A stretch of DNA of 64,000 bases from assembly GCF_019430885.1 (NCBI RefSeq), contig NZ_JAHYBZ010000009.1:1-64000 (forward strand). Direction: 5' to 3'. Below the pieces are notes generated by a model. The model worked only from the letters and a program-made list of their open reading frames with translations, did not search any database and was not told where the DNA came from. Positions within the stretch are counted from its first letter, which is position 1, and every line of letters begins with the position of its first letter. The stretch is from Roseomonas alba (lineage in GTDB: Bacteria > Pseudomonadota > Alphaproteobacteria > Acetobacterales > Acetobacteraceae). Position numbers and translations under genes: made by a program. Below are positions 42,057 to 50,756 of this stretch, piece after piece.

Positions 42057-43025
42057 ATGACCATCACCACGCCTCTGCGGCGGCGGCTGCTCCTGGCCGC
42101 GCCCCTGCTCGCCGCGCCGCGCCTCGCCCTGGCCGAGACCTGGCCGAACCGGCCCATCACCATGGTCGCGCCCTATCCGCCCGGGGGGACGACCGACTTG
42201 TCGATCCGCCCGATCGTCGAGGCTCTGAGCCGCAGCCTTGGCCAGCCCATCGTCGTCGAGAACCGGGCCGGCGCCGGCGGGACGATCGGCGCGCAATCCG
42301 TGGTGCAGTCGCGCGACGGGCACACCTTCCTGGCCTTCCCCTGCGCGGTGCTGGTCATCGCCCAGCATGTGATGCGGCTGCCCTTCGATCCCGCGACCGC
42401 GCTGGTGCCGGTGGCGATGACATCCATCGCCTACAACGTGATCGCGGCGCATCCCTCGGTGCCCTTCCGCGACGTGGCGGGGCTGATCGCCTATGCCAAG
42501 GCCAATCCGGGGGCATTGCGATTCAGCTCGGCGGGTAACGGGACGATCACCCAGCTTTCGGGAGAGCTCTTCGCCGATGCCACGGGCATCAAGCTGGAAC
42601 ACGTACCTTATCGCGGCTCGGCCCCGGCCTTCACCGACCTGCTCGCCGGCCGCGTGCAGTTGCAGTTCGACCCGGTGGCGCTGCCAGCGGTGAAGGATGG
42701 CCGCGTGCTGGGGCTCGCGACCCTGGCCGAGCAGCGCAACCCCGATGTGCCGGACCTGCCGACGCTGGCGGAACTCGGGCATCCGAACGCACTCGCGGTG
42801 CCCTGGTATGGGATCGCGGCACCGAATGGCACGCCGCGGGCCGTGATCGATCGCCTGGCCGGCGCGGTCGGAGAGGCACTGCGGATGCCGGCCGCGGCGA
42901 TCGGCATGGCGCCCATGGGGATGGCGCCGACCTTCGAACAGGGCGAGGTCTTCGCGAACCGGGTGACGCGGGAGCGGGAGACCTATGGCGCGCTGGTGCG
43001 ACGGATCGGGATGCAGCCGGCGTGA
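42057..43025 (+). CDS. Tripartite tricarboxylate transporter substrate-binding protein (Bug family)
   Basis: 322 residues, signal peptide with twin Arg (LRRRLLLAAPLLAAPRLALA). Bug motifs: WPNRPITMVAPYPPGGTTDL, VVENRAGAGGTIGAQ, HVPYRGSAPAFTDLLAG, DLPTLAELG. ATG preceded by GGGAGGAAGA. Orphan: no transporter membrane genes nearby; divergent from the LprI-like gene. Ligand unknown. Confidence 0.93.
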   Translation: MTITTPLRRRLLLAAPLLAAPRLALAETWPNRPITMVAPYPPGGTTDLSIRPIVEALSRSLGQPIVVENRAGAGGTIGAQSVVQSRDGHTFLAFPCAVLVIAQHVMRLPFDPATALVPVAMTSIAYNVIAAHPSVPFRDVAGLIAYAKANPGALRFSSAGNGTITQLSGELFADATGIKLEHVPYRGSAPAFTDLLAGRVQLQFDPVALPAVKDGRVLGLATLAEQRNPDVPDLPTLAELGHPNALAVPWYGIAAPNGTPRAVIDRLAGAVGEALRMPAAAIGMAPMGMAPTFEQGEVFANRVTRERETYGALVRRIGMQPA

Positions 43026-43248
43026 TGTGACCGGGCTTCGTGGAGGAAGGTCCATGACGACGCCGATGGGCGCGGCGTTCGCGGCGCGCGGCCACGCGGC
43101 GCCCGATCCGGCTCCGTAGGGCCGGAGTACGGAGGCTGTGCCTGGTGGGGAGCGCAGCCTCCGCCTCCATCCCACCATGTCAGCGCTGCGGTCCGGCTCC
43201 GCCGGCAGCGCCGTCGTGCCGTGTCCCCGGCCTCTGGATTGCGCGCGA

Positions 43249-43267
43249 TATACGATTCGTATACGAA
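43249..43267. promoter_or_regulatory. Overlapping palindromes upstream of the parD-like/map operon
   Basis: TATACG-ATT-CGTATA (43249-43263) overlaps TTCGTATACGAA (43256-43267). These AT-rich sites lie ~30 nt before the ParD-like ATG and probably form its operator. In 43,026-43,248 I see nothing else. Confidence 0.5.
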
Positions 43268-43296
43268 GCGCTTATTCTCGAATTGGGGGCTTGTTC

Positions 43297-43503
43297 ATGG
43301 GCATCGTGAAGATCGACGACGCTCTGCATGAGGAAATCCGTCGCGCCAGCACGGTGATGTGCCGGTCGATCAATGCGCAGGCCGAGTTCTGGATGAAGAT
43401 CGGCATGTTCGCCGAGGCCAACCCCACCTTCACCTTCAATGACATCGTCAAGGCACGGTTTGCCGCTGCGCATGTCCGCTTTCCCGAAGCCGCGGCGCCC
43501 TGA
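43297..43503 (+). CDS. ParD-like antitoxin family protein
   Basis: 68 residues, ATG after GGGGG. KIDDALHEEIRRASTVMCRSINAQAEFWMKIG looks like the ParD-like ribbon-helix-helix family that is found beside type I methionine aminopeptidase. It is followed one base later by map, not by a ParE toxin. Likely a DNA-binding regulator of the pair; toxin partner not visible. Confidence 0.85.
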   Translation: MGIVKIDDALHEEIRRASTVMCRSINAQAEFWMKIGMFAEANPTFTFNDIVKARFAAAHVRFPEAAAP

Positions 43504-43504
43504 C

Positions 43505-44284
43505 ATGGTGAAGACCCGGGACGAACTGGCGCTCATGCGCATCTCCGGCAAGCTGCTGGCTTCCGTCTTCGAGATGCTTGATGGGCAGGATCTCGCGGGC
43601 ATGTCGACGTTGCAGGTCAATGATCTGGTCGAGCGCTTCATCACCGTGGACCTCGCGGCGCGCCCGGCGAGCAAGGGCCAGTATGGCTTCAAATTCGTCC
43701 TCAACGGCTCGATCAATCACGTCGTCTGCCACGGGGTGCCGGATGCGGACGAGATCATCCGGGACGGCGACATCATCAACCTGGACATCACGCTCGAGAA
43801 GAACGGATTCATCGCGGATTCGAGCAAGACCTACATGGTCGGCAGCGCTTCGCCCGCCGCGAAGCGGCTCGTGCGTGTCGCGCATGAGGCGATGTGGAAG
43901 GGCATCAGCCAGGTGCGCCCCGGCGCCCACATCGGCGACATCGGCTTCGCGATCGAACGGCACGCCCGGAAGAACGGCTATACCGTCGTCCGGGAGTTCT
44001 GCGGGCACGGCATCGGCCGTGAGATGCACGAGGAGCCGCAGGTCATGAATTTCGGCCGGCCCCGGACCGGGATCCGGCTGCGCGAGGGCATGGTCTTCAC
44101 GGTCGAGCCCATGATCAACCAGGGCACCCACAAGGTCTCCACCCAGGACGATGGCTGGACGGTCGTGACCAATGACCGGAAGCTCTCCGCCCAGTTCGAG
44201 CACACGGTTGCGGTGACCGGCGATGGCTTCGAAGTCCTGACACTCCGGCGGGACGAAACGCCGATGCTCGCCTGCAGCGCATAG
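43505..44284 (+). CDS. map: Type I methionine aminopeptidase (second-copy type, paired with ParD-like)
   Basis: 259 residues, full length. Metal ligands are in LDITLEKNGFIADSS (two Asp), CGHGIGREMHEEP (His), VEPMIN (Glu) and FEHTVAV (Glu); a substrate His is in NHVVCHGVP. Removes initiator Met. The ParD-like gene sits 1 nt upstream. Many genomes keep an additional housekeeping map elsewhere, so this is likely an accessory copy. Confidence 0.93.
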   Translation: MVKTRDELALMRISGKLLASVFEMLDGQDLAGMSTLQVNDLVERFITVDLAARPASKGQYGFKFVLNGSINHVVCHGVPDADEIIRDGDIINLDITLEKNGFIADSSKTYMVGSASPAAKRLVRVAHEAMWKGISQVRPGAHIGDIGFAIERHARKNGYTVVREFCGHGIGREMHEEPQVMNFGRPRTGIRLREGMVFTVEPMINQGTHKVSTQDDGWTVVTNDRKLSAQFEHTVAVTGDGFEVLTLRRDETPMLACSA

Positions 44285-44399
44285 CCTCTCTTCCCGCCTG
44301 TCGCGTCACAGCCATCGGCCGAAGTGCACGATACCTGCGCGAAAGGCCGTGTTCCTTACGTCGCCGACGCCGCCCGCACCGCATCCTCACGTCAGGCTG

Positions 44400-45515
44400 T
44401 CAGTGCTCCAGCTCCGCCAGCACCTCGGCCGTGTGTTCCCCGAGCCCCGGCGCCTGCGCCTGCCAGTGCCCGAGCCCCGGCAGCATCGGCAGCGGCACCT
44501 CGCCGAGCTGCGCCTGCGCCACGCGCGACGCCGCGCCGTAGGCGACGACGTGCTCGTTCGCCAGCCAGTCGAGCGGGGAGTTCACGCGATCGGCAAGCAG
44601 CCGCGCGCCCTGCAGCAACGCGACCCATTCGGCCGAAGGGCGGGTGGCGAAGGTCTCGCGGAAGATGGCGTAGAGGGCTTCGCGATTCTCAAAGCGCTGC
44701 GCGAAGTCGATGAAGCGAGGGTCGCGCGCGACATGCGGAATGCCGAGCGTGTCGCAGATGGCGAGCCATTCGGCCTCCCGCACCAGCGTCACCATCACCC
44801 AGATGCCATCCGCGGCCTGGTAGGCACCGGCGGGCACGTTGGGCGGCGCGGCGGATTTGCCCTGGTACCCCCATTCCGCGATCTGGTGCGTCATGAGGTT
44901 CGTCGTCGCGGCCATCAGCGACATGTCGATCACGCGGCGGCGCGGCGTGCTGTCCTGGGCGCGCGCGGCGAGTGCGGTTTGCACGGCGGAGAAGGCGTAG
45001 ATGCCGGTCGCCATGTCGGCGACGAAGCAGCCGGCCTTGTGCGGGGACCCGTCCGCGCCGGGGTTCAGCGCGACGAAGCCGGTGAAGGCCTGTGCCACGG
45101 AATCCGTGCAGGGGCGCTCGGCATAGGGGCCGGTCTGGCCGAATCCTGAAATGGACAGGCACACGGCATCCGCCTTGGCATTGTCGGGGCCGAGGCCGAT
45201 TCGCGCAGCGACGCCGGGGCGGAAGGCCTCGATCAGCACATCGGCGCGGGAGGCGAGCTGCGACGCCGCCGCGCGGCCCTCGGGCGACTTCAGGTCCAGC
45301 ACCACGGATCGCTTGCCGCGGTTGAAGCAGACGGTCATCACCGAGACACCGTCCTTTGCCGTGCCGAGGCCGCGCGACCAGTCGCCTTCGGCCGGTTCGA
45401 GCTTGATGACGTCGGCCCCGCAGGCGGCGAGCATCATGCCGCAATAGGGCCCGGCGATGCCCTGGCCCGCATCCAGCACGCGCAGGCCCTTGTAGGGCCG
45501 CATCGCCTCATCCAT
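44400..45515 (-). CDS. CaiB/BaiF family CoA transferase
   Basis: 371 residues. Type III CoA-transferase: LRVLDAGQGIAGPYCGMMLAACGADVIKLEP, RGKRSVVLDLKSPEG, and the catalytic Asp in CFVADMATGIYA. Transfers CoA between carboxylic acids. ATG preceded by AGGAGG. Divergent from a Bug gene, so the acid may be the imported substrate (inference). Confidence 0.92.
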   Translation of the reverse strand: MDEAMRPYKGLRVLDAGQGIAGPYCGMMLAACGADVIKLEPAEGDWSRGLGTAKDGVSVMTVCFNRGKRSVVLDLKSPEGRAAASQLASRADVLIEAFRPGVAARIGLGPDNAKADAVCLSISGFGQTGPYAERPCTDSVAQAFTGFVALNPGADGSPHKAGCFVADMATGIYAFSAVQTALAARAQDSTPRRRVIDMSLMAATTNLMTHQIAEWGYQGKSAAPPNVPAGAYQAADGIWVMVTLVREAEWLAICDTLGIPHVARDPRFIDFAQRFENREALYAIFRETFATRPSAEWVALLQGARLLADRVNSPLDWLANEHVVAYGAASRVAQAQLGEVPLPMLPGLGHWQAQAPGLGEHTAEVLAELEH

Positions 45516-45580
45516 CGCATTTCCTCCTTGGACGTCCCCGCCTATCCTGACGCGAAGATGTGCGAAGGGAAGGGGACGGA

Positions 45581-46537
45581 ATGAGGATGACGCGGCGCGT
45601 CGTGCTGGGCACGGTGCTGGCCACGCCTGCGCTGGCGCAGGATTGGCCCTCGCGGCCGGTGCGGGTGGTGATTCCCTACCCGCCGGGCGGCCCGACCGAC
45701 CTGGTCGGGCGCGTGGTCGCCCAGCGCGCGCAGCAGGAGCTTGGCCAGCCGCTGGTGATCGAGAACAAGGCCGGTGCCTCCGGCACCATCGGCGCGGCGG
45801 AGGTTTCGCGCGCAGTGCCGGATGGGCAGACCTTCCTGATGAATGCGTCGATCCATGTGATCATCCCGCATCTCAACCGGTCGATTCCCTATGACGCGCT
45901 GGCTGACTTCACACCGGTGACGAACATGGCGATGGTGCCGCTGGTCGCGCTGGTGACCCCGACCCTGCCGGTACGCTCGCTCCGGGAACTCGCCGACCAC
46001 GCCAAGGCCAATCCGGGCAAGCTGTCCTATGGCTCCTCGGGCATTGGCGCGGCACAGCATTTGGCGGGCGAGATGTTCAAGCAGACCGCGGGCGTGGACA
46101 TGACCCATGTGCCCTATCGCGGCGCGGGGCCGGCCATCCAGGACCTGATCGCGGGCAATATCCAGGTGATGTTCGACAGTGTGCCGGCCGGCGCCGGCGC
46201 GGTGCGACAGGGGCTTCTGCGGGCACTGGCAACAACGACGGCCCGGCGCATCGCCGCCTTTCCCGACCTGCCGACCTCGGCGGAAGCGGGCTTCCCGAGC
46301 CTTGTCATTTCGACCTGGTATGGTGTCTGGGCGCCGCCGCGCCTGCCCGCGGCGATAACCGAGCGCATGCAGCGTGCCGTGGCGGTCGCCGTGAATGACA
46401 CCGATGTGCGGGCGCGCATGGCGACGCTGGGCGCCGACCCCGTGGCGGACAGCCCCGCGGATTTTGCGACCTTCTGCCTCAGCGAATACGACAAGTTCGG
46501 CGCCATCGTGCGCGCGGCCAATATCCGGATGGAATGA
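45581..46537 (+). CDS. Tripartite tricarboxylate transporter substrate-binding protein (Bug family)
   Basis: 318 residues from ATG 45581 (follows AGGGGACGGA). Signal peptide MRMTRRVVLGTVLATPALAQ. Motifs WPSRPVRVVIPYPPGGPTDL, VIENKAGASGTIGAAE, HVPYRGAGPAIQDLIAG. The stop overlaps the following quinone-oxidoreductase-like gene (ATGATG), so both are co-translated. Orphan as to transporter. Confidence 0.92.
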   Translation: MRMTRRVVLGTVLATPALAQDWPSRPVRVVIPYPPGGPTDLVGRVVAQRAQQELGQPLVIENKAGASGTIGAAEVSRAVPDGQTFLMNASIHVIIPHLNRSIPYDALADFTPVTNMAMVPLVALVTPTLPVRSLRELADHAKANPGKLSYGSSGIGAAQHLAGEMFKQTAGVDMTHVPYRGAGPAIQDLIAGNIQVMFDSVPAGAGAVRQGLLRALATTTARRIAAFPDLPTSAEAGFPSLVISTWYGVWAPPRLPAAITERMQRAVAVAVNDTDVRARMATLGADPVADSPADFATFCLSEYDKFGAIVRAANIRME

Positions 46538-47529
46538 TGCGGGCGATCCTGTGCGAATCCTGGCGGGACTTCGATGACCTCGAGGTGAAGGACATCCCGC
46601 CGCCGCCGATGCGCCCGCATGGCGTGCGCATCCGGGTCGAGGCTGTGGGCGTGTCCTTCGCGACGCAACTCGTCGTCGCGGGGAAGTATCAGCGCCGGCC
46701 GCCTTTGCCCTTCGTGCCGGGCACCGAAGTGGTCGGGACGGTGATCGAGGCGGCGCTGGACGCGGACGCGCCGTCCCCCGGCACGCGCGTCTTCGCCGTG
46801 CTCGACTGGGGTGGCTATGCCGAGGAGGCGGTCGCGGACGACATCCATGTCGTGCCGATCCCCGACGGTCTGCCGGCCGAACCCGCGGTGGCCTTTCCGA
46901 TCTCCTATCCGACGGCGGGGGCGGGGTTGCTCTGGCGCGGGCGCATCGCGGCCGGGGATTGGGTGCTCGTGCACGGCGCGACGGGCGGCGTGGGGCTTGC
47001 CGGCGTCGAGATCGCCAAGGCCGTCGGTGCGCGGGTGATCGCGCGGGCCGGCGCGGCCAAGCACGCGCTGCTGCGTGCGCGCGGGGCGGATGTCGTGCTC
47101 GACAGCGCCGCGCCGTTCCGGGATGCGGTGCGGGAGGCGACCGGCGGGCAGGGCGTGGCCTGCGTGCTCGACACCATCGGCGGCGATGCCTTCGACGAAT
47201 CGCTGCGCTGCCTCGGGGACGGCGGCACGCTGGTGGTGGTCGGCTTCGCCGGCGGCGGTATCCCGACGGTCGCGGCGAATATCCTGCTGCTGAAGAACAT
47301 CGCGGTCGCCGGAGTGAATTGGGGCACCTATGTCGGCTGGTCGCCGGGCGACAACCGGCGTCTCTACGCGCCGCGGGCGCGGGCCTTGTGGGCGCAGCTC
47401 ATGGGCTGGTGGCGGGACGGGGCGCTGAAGCCGGAAGTCCATGCCGCCTTCCCGCTCGATCGCTTCCGCGAAGCCATGGCCGAGGTCCGGGCACGGCGCA
47501 GCGCCGGCAGGGTGGTGCTGCGGCCCTGA
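46537..47529 (+). CDS. NADPH:quinone oxidoreductase-type MDR protein
   Basis: 330 residues. GroES-like N-terminal domain (PHGVRIRVEAVGVSFATQLVVAGKY), Rossmann motif GATGGVGLAGVEIAK, and C-terminal PLDRFREAMAEV. No structural or catalytic zinc Cys pattern, so it belongs to the zeta-crystallin/QOR group. Reduces a quinone or enone with NADPH. Co-translated with the Bug gene, so it may process the imported compound or its CoA ester. Confidence 0.9.
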   Translation: MRAILCESWRDFDDLEVKDIPPPPMRPHGVRIRVEAVGVSFATQLVVAGKYQRRPPLPFVPGTEVVGTVIEAALDADAPSPGTRVFAVLDWGGYAEEAVADDIHVVPIPDGLPAEPAVAFPISYPTAGAGLLWRGRIAAGDWVLVHGATGGVGLAGVEIAKAVGARVIARAGAAKHALLRARGADVVLDSAAPFRDAVREATGGQGVACVLDTIGGDAFDESLRCLGDGGTLVVVGFAGGGIPTVAANILLLKNIAVAGVNWGTYVGWSPGDNRRLYAPRARALWAQLMGWWRDGALKPEVHAAFPLDRFREAMAEVRARRSAGRVVLRP

Positions 47530-47676
47530 CCCGATGGGGCCGCATTTGCCAAGTCAGGGCGTCTTCCCGACAATGTGCGCCATGGCCGACACCTGTCCGC
47601 ACGGCCGATCGGTCAGACTGATGCGCAATCCCGGCTCATTCATCATCATGCATTCCGGCGTCCTGGGACGATCGCG

Positions 47677-49083
47677 ATGAGTGGCGCCGCCGAGCGACAC
47701 CGCGACCATCGCGGCATTGCGCTGATCGTCGCCTCGGCGTTGTTCATGCAGAATCTCGACAGTGCGGTGCTCGCCACCGCCCTGCCGTCCATGGCGCGGG
47801 ACCTGAACGAGGACCCGGCGCGGCTGGGCGCGGCCATTACCTCCTACCTGGTGGCGCTGACGGTCTTCATTCCCTTCTCCGCATGGATCGCCGACCGCTT
47901 CGGGGCGAAGCGCGTCTTCATGATGGCGATCGCGACCTTCGTGGTGGCCTCGGTGCTGTGCGGGCGATCGCAGGGGCTCGGCGAGCTCGTCCTGTTCCGC
48001 ATCTTCCAGGGCATGGGCGGGGCGATGATGGTGCCGGTGGGGCGCCTGTTGCTGCTGCGGGGGGTGGCGAAGAAGGACATGCTCTCCGCCATGGCCTGGC
48101 TGACCATGCCGGCGCTGCTGGGGCCAGTGACTGGACCACCGCTGGGGGGCGTGCTGACGGACCTGTTCTCCTGGCGGGCGGTGTTCTGGATCAACGTGCC
48201 GATCGGGATCATTGGCCTCGGGCTGGTGGCCTGGAAGATTCCGCATGTGGAGCCGACGAAGCCCGGACCACCGGACCTGGTGGGGCTGGCGCTGACCGGG
48301 TCGGCGCTGGCGCTGGTCATGTTCGGGCTGGAGACGGTGGGCCGGCATGTCGTGCCGGGCTGGATGTCCTGGCTGGGGCTGCTGGCGGGGCTGGCGACCG
48401 GGGCGCTCGCGGTGCGGCATTGCCGGAGCGTGAAGCGCCCCGCGCTCGACCTGTCGCTGTTCTCGATCGCGACCTTCCGGGACCCGGCGGTGGCCGGCAG
48501 CATGTTCCGCACCGGCGCCGGTGCGGTGCCCTTCCTGATCCCGGTGATGCTGCAGATCGGTTTTGGGATGAGCGCGGCGCAGAGCGGCTTCGTGTCCTTC
48601 GCCACCGCGCTCGGGGCCTTCGCGATGAAGCCACTGGTGCGGCCGCTGCTGAAGCGCACGGGCTTCCGCGCGACGCTCGTCGCGAATGGCGTGATCGCGG
48701 CCCTCGGCGTGGCGGCGCTGGCCCTGGTGGGGCCGGGTTGGCCATCCTTCGCCATCTTCGTGCTGCTGGCCTTGGGCGGGCTGGCGCGGTCGCTGCAATT
48801 CACGGCGTTGAACACGCTCGCCTTTGCCGATGTGCCGCATGAGCGGATGTCGGCGGCGACGGCGCTCTACGGCACGGTGCAGCAATTGACGCCGGCGCTC
48901 GGCGTGGTGCTGGCGACGGCGACGCTGGAAGTCTCGCAGCAGCTTTCCGGACGGGCGGATCTGCTGCCGGTGGATTTCTCGCGCGGCTTCCTGGTCGCCG
49001 GGCTGGTGGTGCTGCTCTCGGTGCCGCTGCACATGCGGCTGGCCCGCGATGCAGGGGCCGAGGTGTCGGGGCACCAGGGCTAG
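47677..49083 (+). CDS. MFS transporter, DHA2 family drug exporter-like
   Basis: 468 residues from ATG 47677. About 12-14 membrane segments; motif A-like DRFGAKRVFMMAI (~70), motif C-like GPVTGPPLGGVL (~150). The FWINVPIGIIGL segment is typical of DHA2. Substrate unknown. Followed by two REP-like hairpins that probably end the transcript. Confidence 0.88.
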   Translation: MSGAAERHRDHRGIALIVASALFMQNLDSAVLATALPSMARDLNEDPARLGAAITSYLVALTVFIPFSAWIADRFGAKRVFMMAIATFVVASVLCGRSQGLGELVLFRIFQGMGGAMMVPVGRLLLLRGVAKKDMLSAMAWLTMPALLGPVTGPPLGGVLTDLFSWRAVFWINVPIGIIGLGLVAWKIPHVEPTKPGPPDLVGLALTGSALALVMFGLETVGRHVVPGWMSWLGLLAGLATGALAVRHCRSVKRPALDLSLFSIATFRDPAVAGSMFRTGAGAVPFLIPVMLQIGFGMSAAQSGFVSFATALGAFAMKPLVRPLLKRTGFRATLVANGVIAALGVAALALVGPGWPSFAIFVLLALGGLARSLQFTALNTLAFADVPHERMSAATALYGTVQQLTPALGVVLATATLEVSQQLSGRADLLPVDFSRGFLVAGLVVLLSVPLHMRLARDAGAEVSGHQG

Positions 49084-49090
49084 AGCAGAG

Positions 49091-49288
49091 CCCGATCCGA
49101 TGGACTAACCTGATCGGGTGAAGAGGCTCGCAGGAACAAGGGTCCAGGAAAGTTGCCGCGAGCCGGGGCGAGCAGGAACGGTTCTAGGGCAGATCCTGTC
49201 CGGATGAGCTCATCTGGACAGGTGAAGATGGCTGCAAAAACAAACACCTGGAGCATTGCAGGTGAACGGAAGTTCGCCGGAAATGCTC
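49091..49288. repeat. Two tandem REP-like units after the MFS gene
   Basis: Unit 1: CCCGATC-N14-GATCGGG (49091-49118) then TGAAGAGGCT. Unit 2: near-perfect 28-bp palindrome CCTGTCCGGATGAG/CTCATCTGGACAGG (49195-49222, one G-T), then TGAAGATGGCT. A more AT-rich tail (tgcaaaaacaaacac; gagcattgcaggtgaac) follows. Resembles alphaproteobacterial TAGAGCATTT-type intergenic repeats. No gene seen here. Confidence 0.6.
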
Positions 49289-50001
49289 TAGAACAGCTCC
49301 ATCAGCTTCGCGTGGTCGTCGAGGTCGCTCGGCGCGCCCTCGAAGATGAACTTCCCGGACCGCATGACCAGCACGCGGTCGGAAATGGCGAAGGCCTCGC
49401 GGACATTCTGTTCCACCAGCAGGATCGCCATGCCGCGGGTCTCGCGCAGTGTGGCGATGGGGCGGATCAGGTCCTGGAAGAGCTTCGGGGCCAGGCCGAT
49501 CGAGGGTTCGTCCAGCAGCAGCACCTTGGGCCGTGTCAGCAGCGCGCGGCCGATGGAGACCATCTGCTGCTGACCGCCGGACAGCGTGCCGGCGCGGCGG
49601 GTGCGGAATTCCCTGATGCGCGGCAGGACCTCGAGGACTTCCTCGATGCGCTCGCGCTGCGCGGACTTCGCGACGCCGGCCGACCATAGGGCGAGGCCGA
49701 AGATCTCATCGACCGTCAGGTCGGGGAAGACGCCACGGCCTTCGGGAACCAGCGCGACGCCGGCCGCACCAAGCGCTGCGGGCGTGTAGTTCGCCGGCAT
49801 CTGCCCGAAGACGCGCATGTTGCCGGCCGAAGGCCGGTGCAGCCCGAACAGCACGCGCAGCAGCGTCGACTTGCCCGCGCCGTTATGGCCGATCAGGCAC
49901 AGAATCTCGCCGGCCTTCAGCGACAGTGAGACGTCCTGCAGCACCTCGCGCCCGCCATAGCCGGCGGACAGGCCCAGGGCCTGGATGGCGGTATCGTTCA
50001 C
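49288..50001 (-). CDS. livF: Branched-chain amino-acid/amide ABC transporter ATP-binding protein LivF
   Basis: 237 residues. Walker A GHNGAGKST, signature LSGGQQQ, Walker B VLLLDEP, and the LivF-type PEGRGVFPDLTVDEI. Last gene of the livKHMGF operon; its ATG overlaps the livG stop. Confidence 0.94.
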   Translation of the reverse strand: MNDTAIQALGLSAGYGGREVLQDVSLSLKAGEILCLIGHNGAGKSTLLRVLFGLHRPSAGNMRVFGQMPANYTPAALGAAGVALVPEGRGVFPDLTVDEIFGLALWSAGVAKSAQRERIEEVLEVLPRIREFRTRRAGTLSGGQQQMVSIGRALLTRPKVLLLDEPSIGLAPKLFQDLIRPIATLRETRGMAILLVEQNVREAFAISDRVLVMRSGKFIFEGAPSDLDDHAKLMELF

Positions 50002-50756
50002 GCTGCCTCCTGCGGCCGGTCGCCGAAATAGATCGCGGCCAGCGCCGGGTCCTTGAGGATGGTCTGCGGGTCGCCTTCGGCGAGCACCTTGCCCTGGTCG
50101 AGGAAGGCGATGCGGTTGGACAGTTCCACCACCACGTCGAGATTGTGTTCGATGAGGCAGATCGCCACGCCGCGCGCCTGCGCATCCTTCAGCAATTGCC
50201 CGAACCGGATTCGGGAGGCGAGATCGAGCCCCGAGGCCGGTTCGTCGAGCAGCCAGATATCCGCCTGCGCGGCGAGGATGCGCGCCATGGAGAGGAATTT
50301 ACGCTCGGCATAGGCGAGGTCGACGGCGCGCGCATCGGCCAGTGCCGTCAGGCCGGTTGCATCGAGCGCGGCATCGGCCCGTGTCTCGCGCTGCCGCCGC
50401 GCGACGCGGCCGCCCGGCTGCCAGAACCAGGACGCGGTCTCGGTCGCGGCCAGCACATTCTCCCGCACCGTCATATGCGTGAACAGCCGCAGGTCCTGGA
50501 AGGACCGTGCGACGCCGAGCCGCGCGACCTGCCAGGGCTTCAGCCCCATGATCGGCTTGCCGCGGATCTGCGCCGTGCCGGAATCGGCGCGCAGATTGCC
50601 GGTGATGAGGTTGAAGGTCGTCGTCTTGCCGGCGCCGTTCGGCCCCACCAGCGCGGTGACCGCGCCGGCATAGAGGCTGAGCGACACGCCGGCGACCGCC
50701 TGCACGCCGCCGAAGGCGCGGGCGAGGCTTTCCGTGCGCAGGACTTCCTGGGTCAC
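49998..50756 (-). CDS. livG: ABC transporter ATP-binding protein LivG
   Basis: 252 residues from GTG 50756. Walker A GPNGAGKTT, LivG-specific ARSFQDLRLFTHMTVRENVL, a Q-loop region, and WLLDEPASGLD. The signature motif is unusual: DLAYAERKFLSMARIL in place of LSGGQ-type YGxQR. Overlaps livM by GTGA. Confidence 0.93.
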   Translation of the reverse strand: MTQEVLRTESLARAFGGVQAVAGVSLSLYAGAVTALVGPNGAGKTTTFNLITGNLRADSGTAQIRGKPIMGLKPWQVARLGVARSFQDLRLFTHMTVRENVLAATETASWFWQPGGRVARRQRETRADAALDATGLTALADARAVDLAYAERKFLSMARILAAQADIWLLDEPASGLDLASRIRFGQLLKDAQARGVAICLIEHNLDVVVELSNRIAFLDQGKVLAEGDPQTILKDPALAAIYFGDRPQEAA

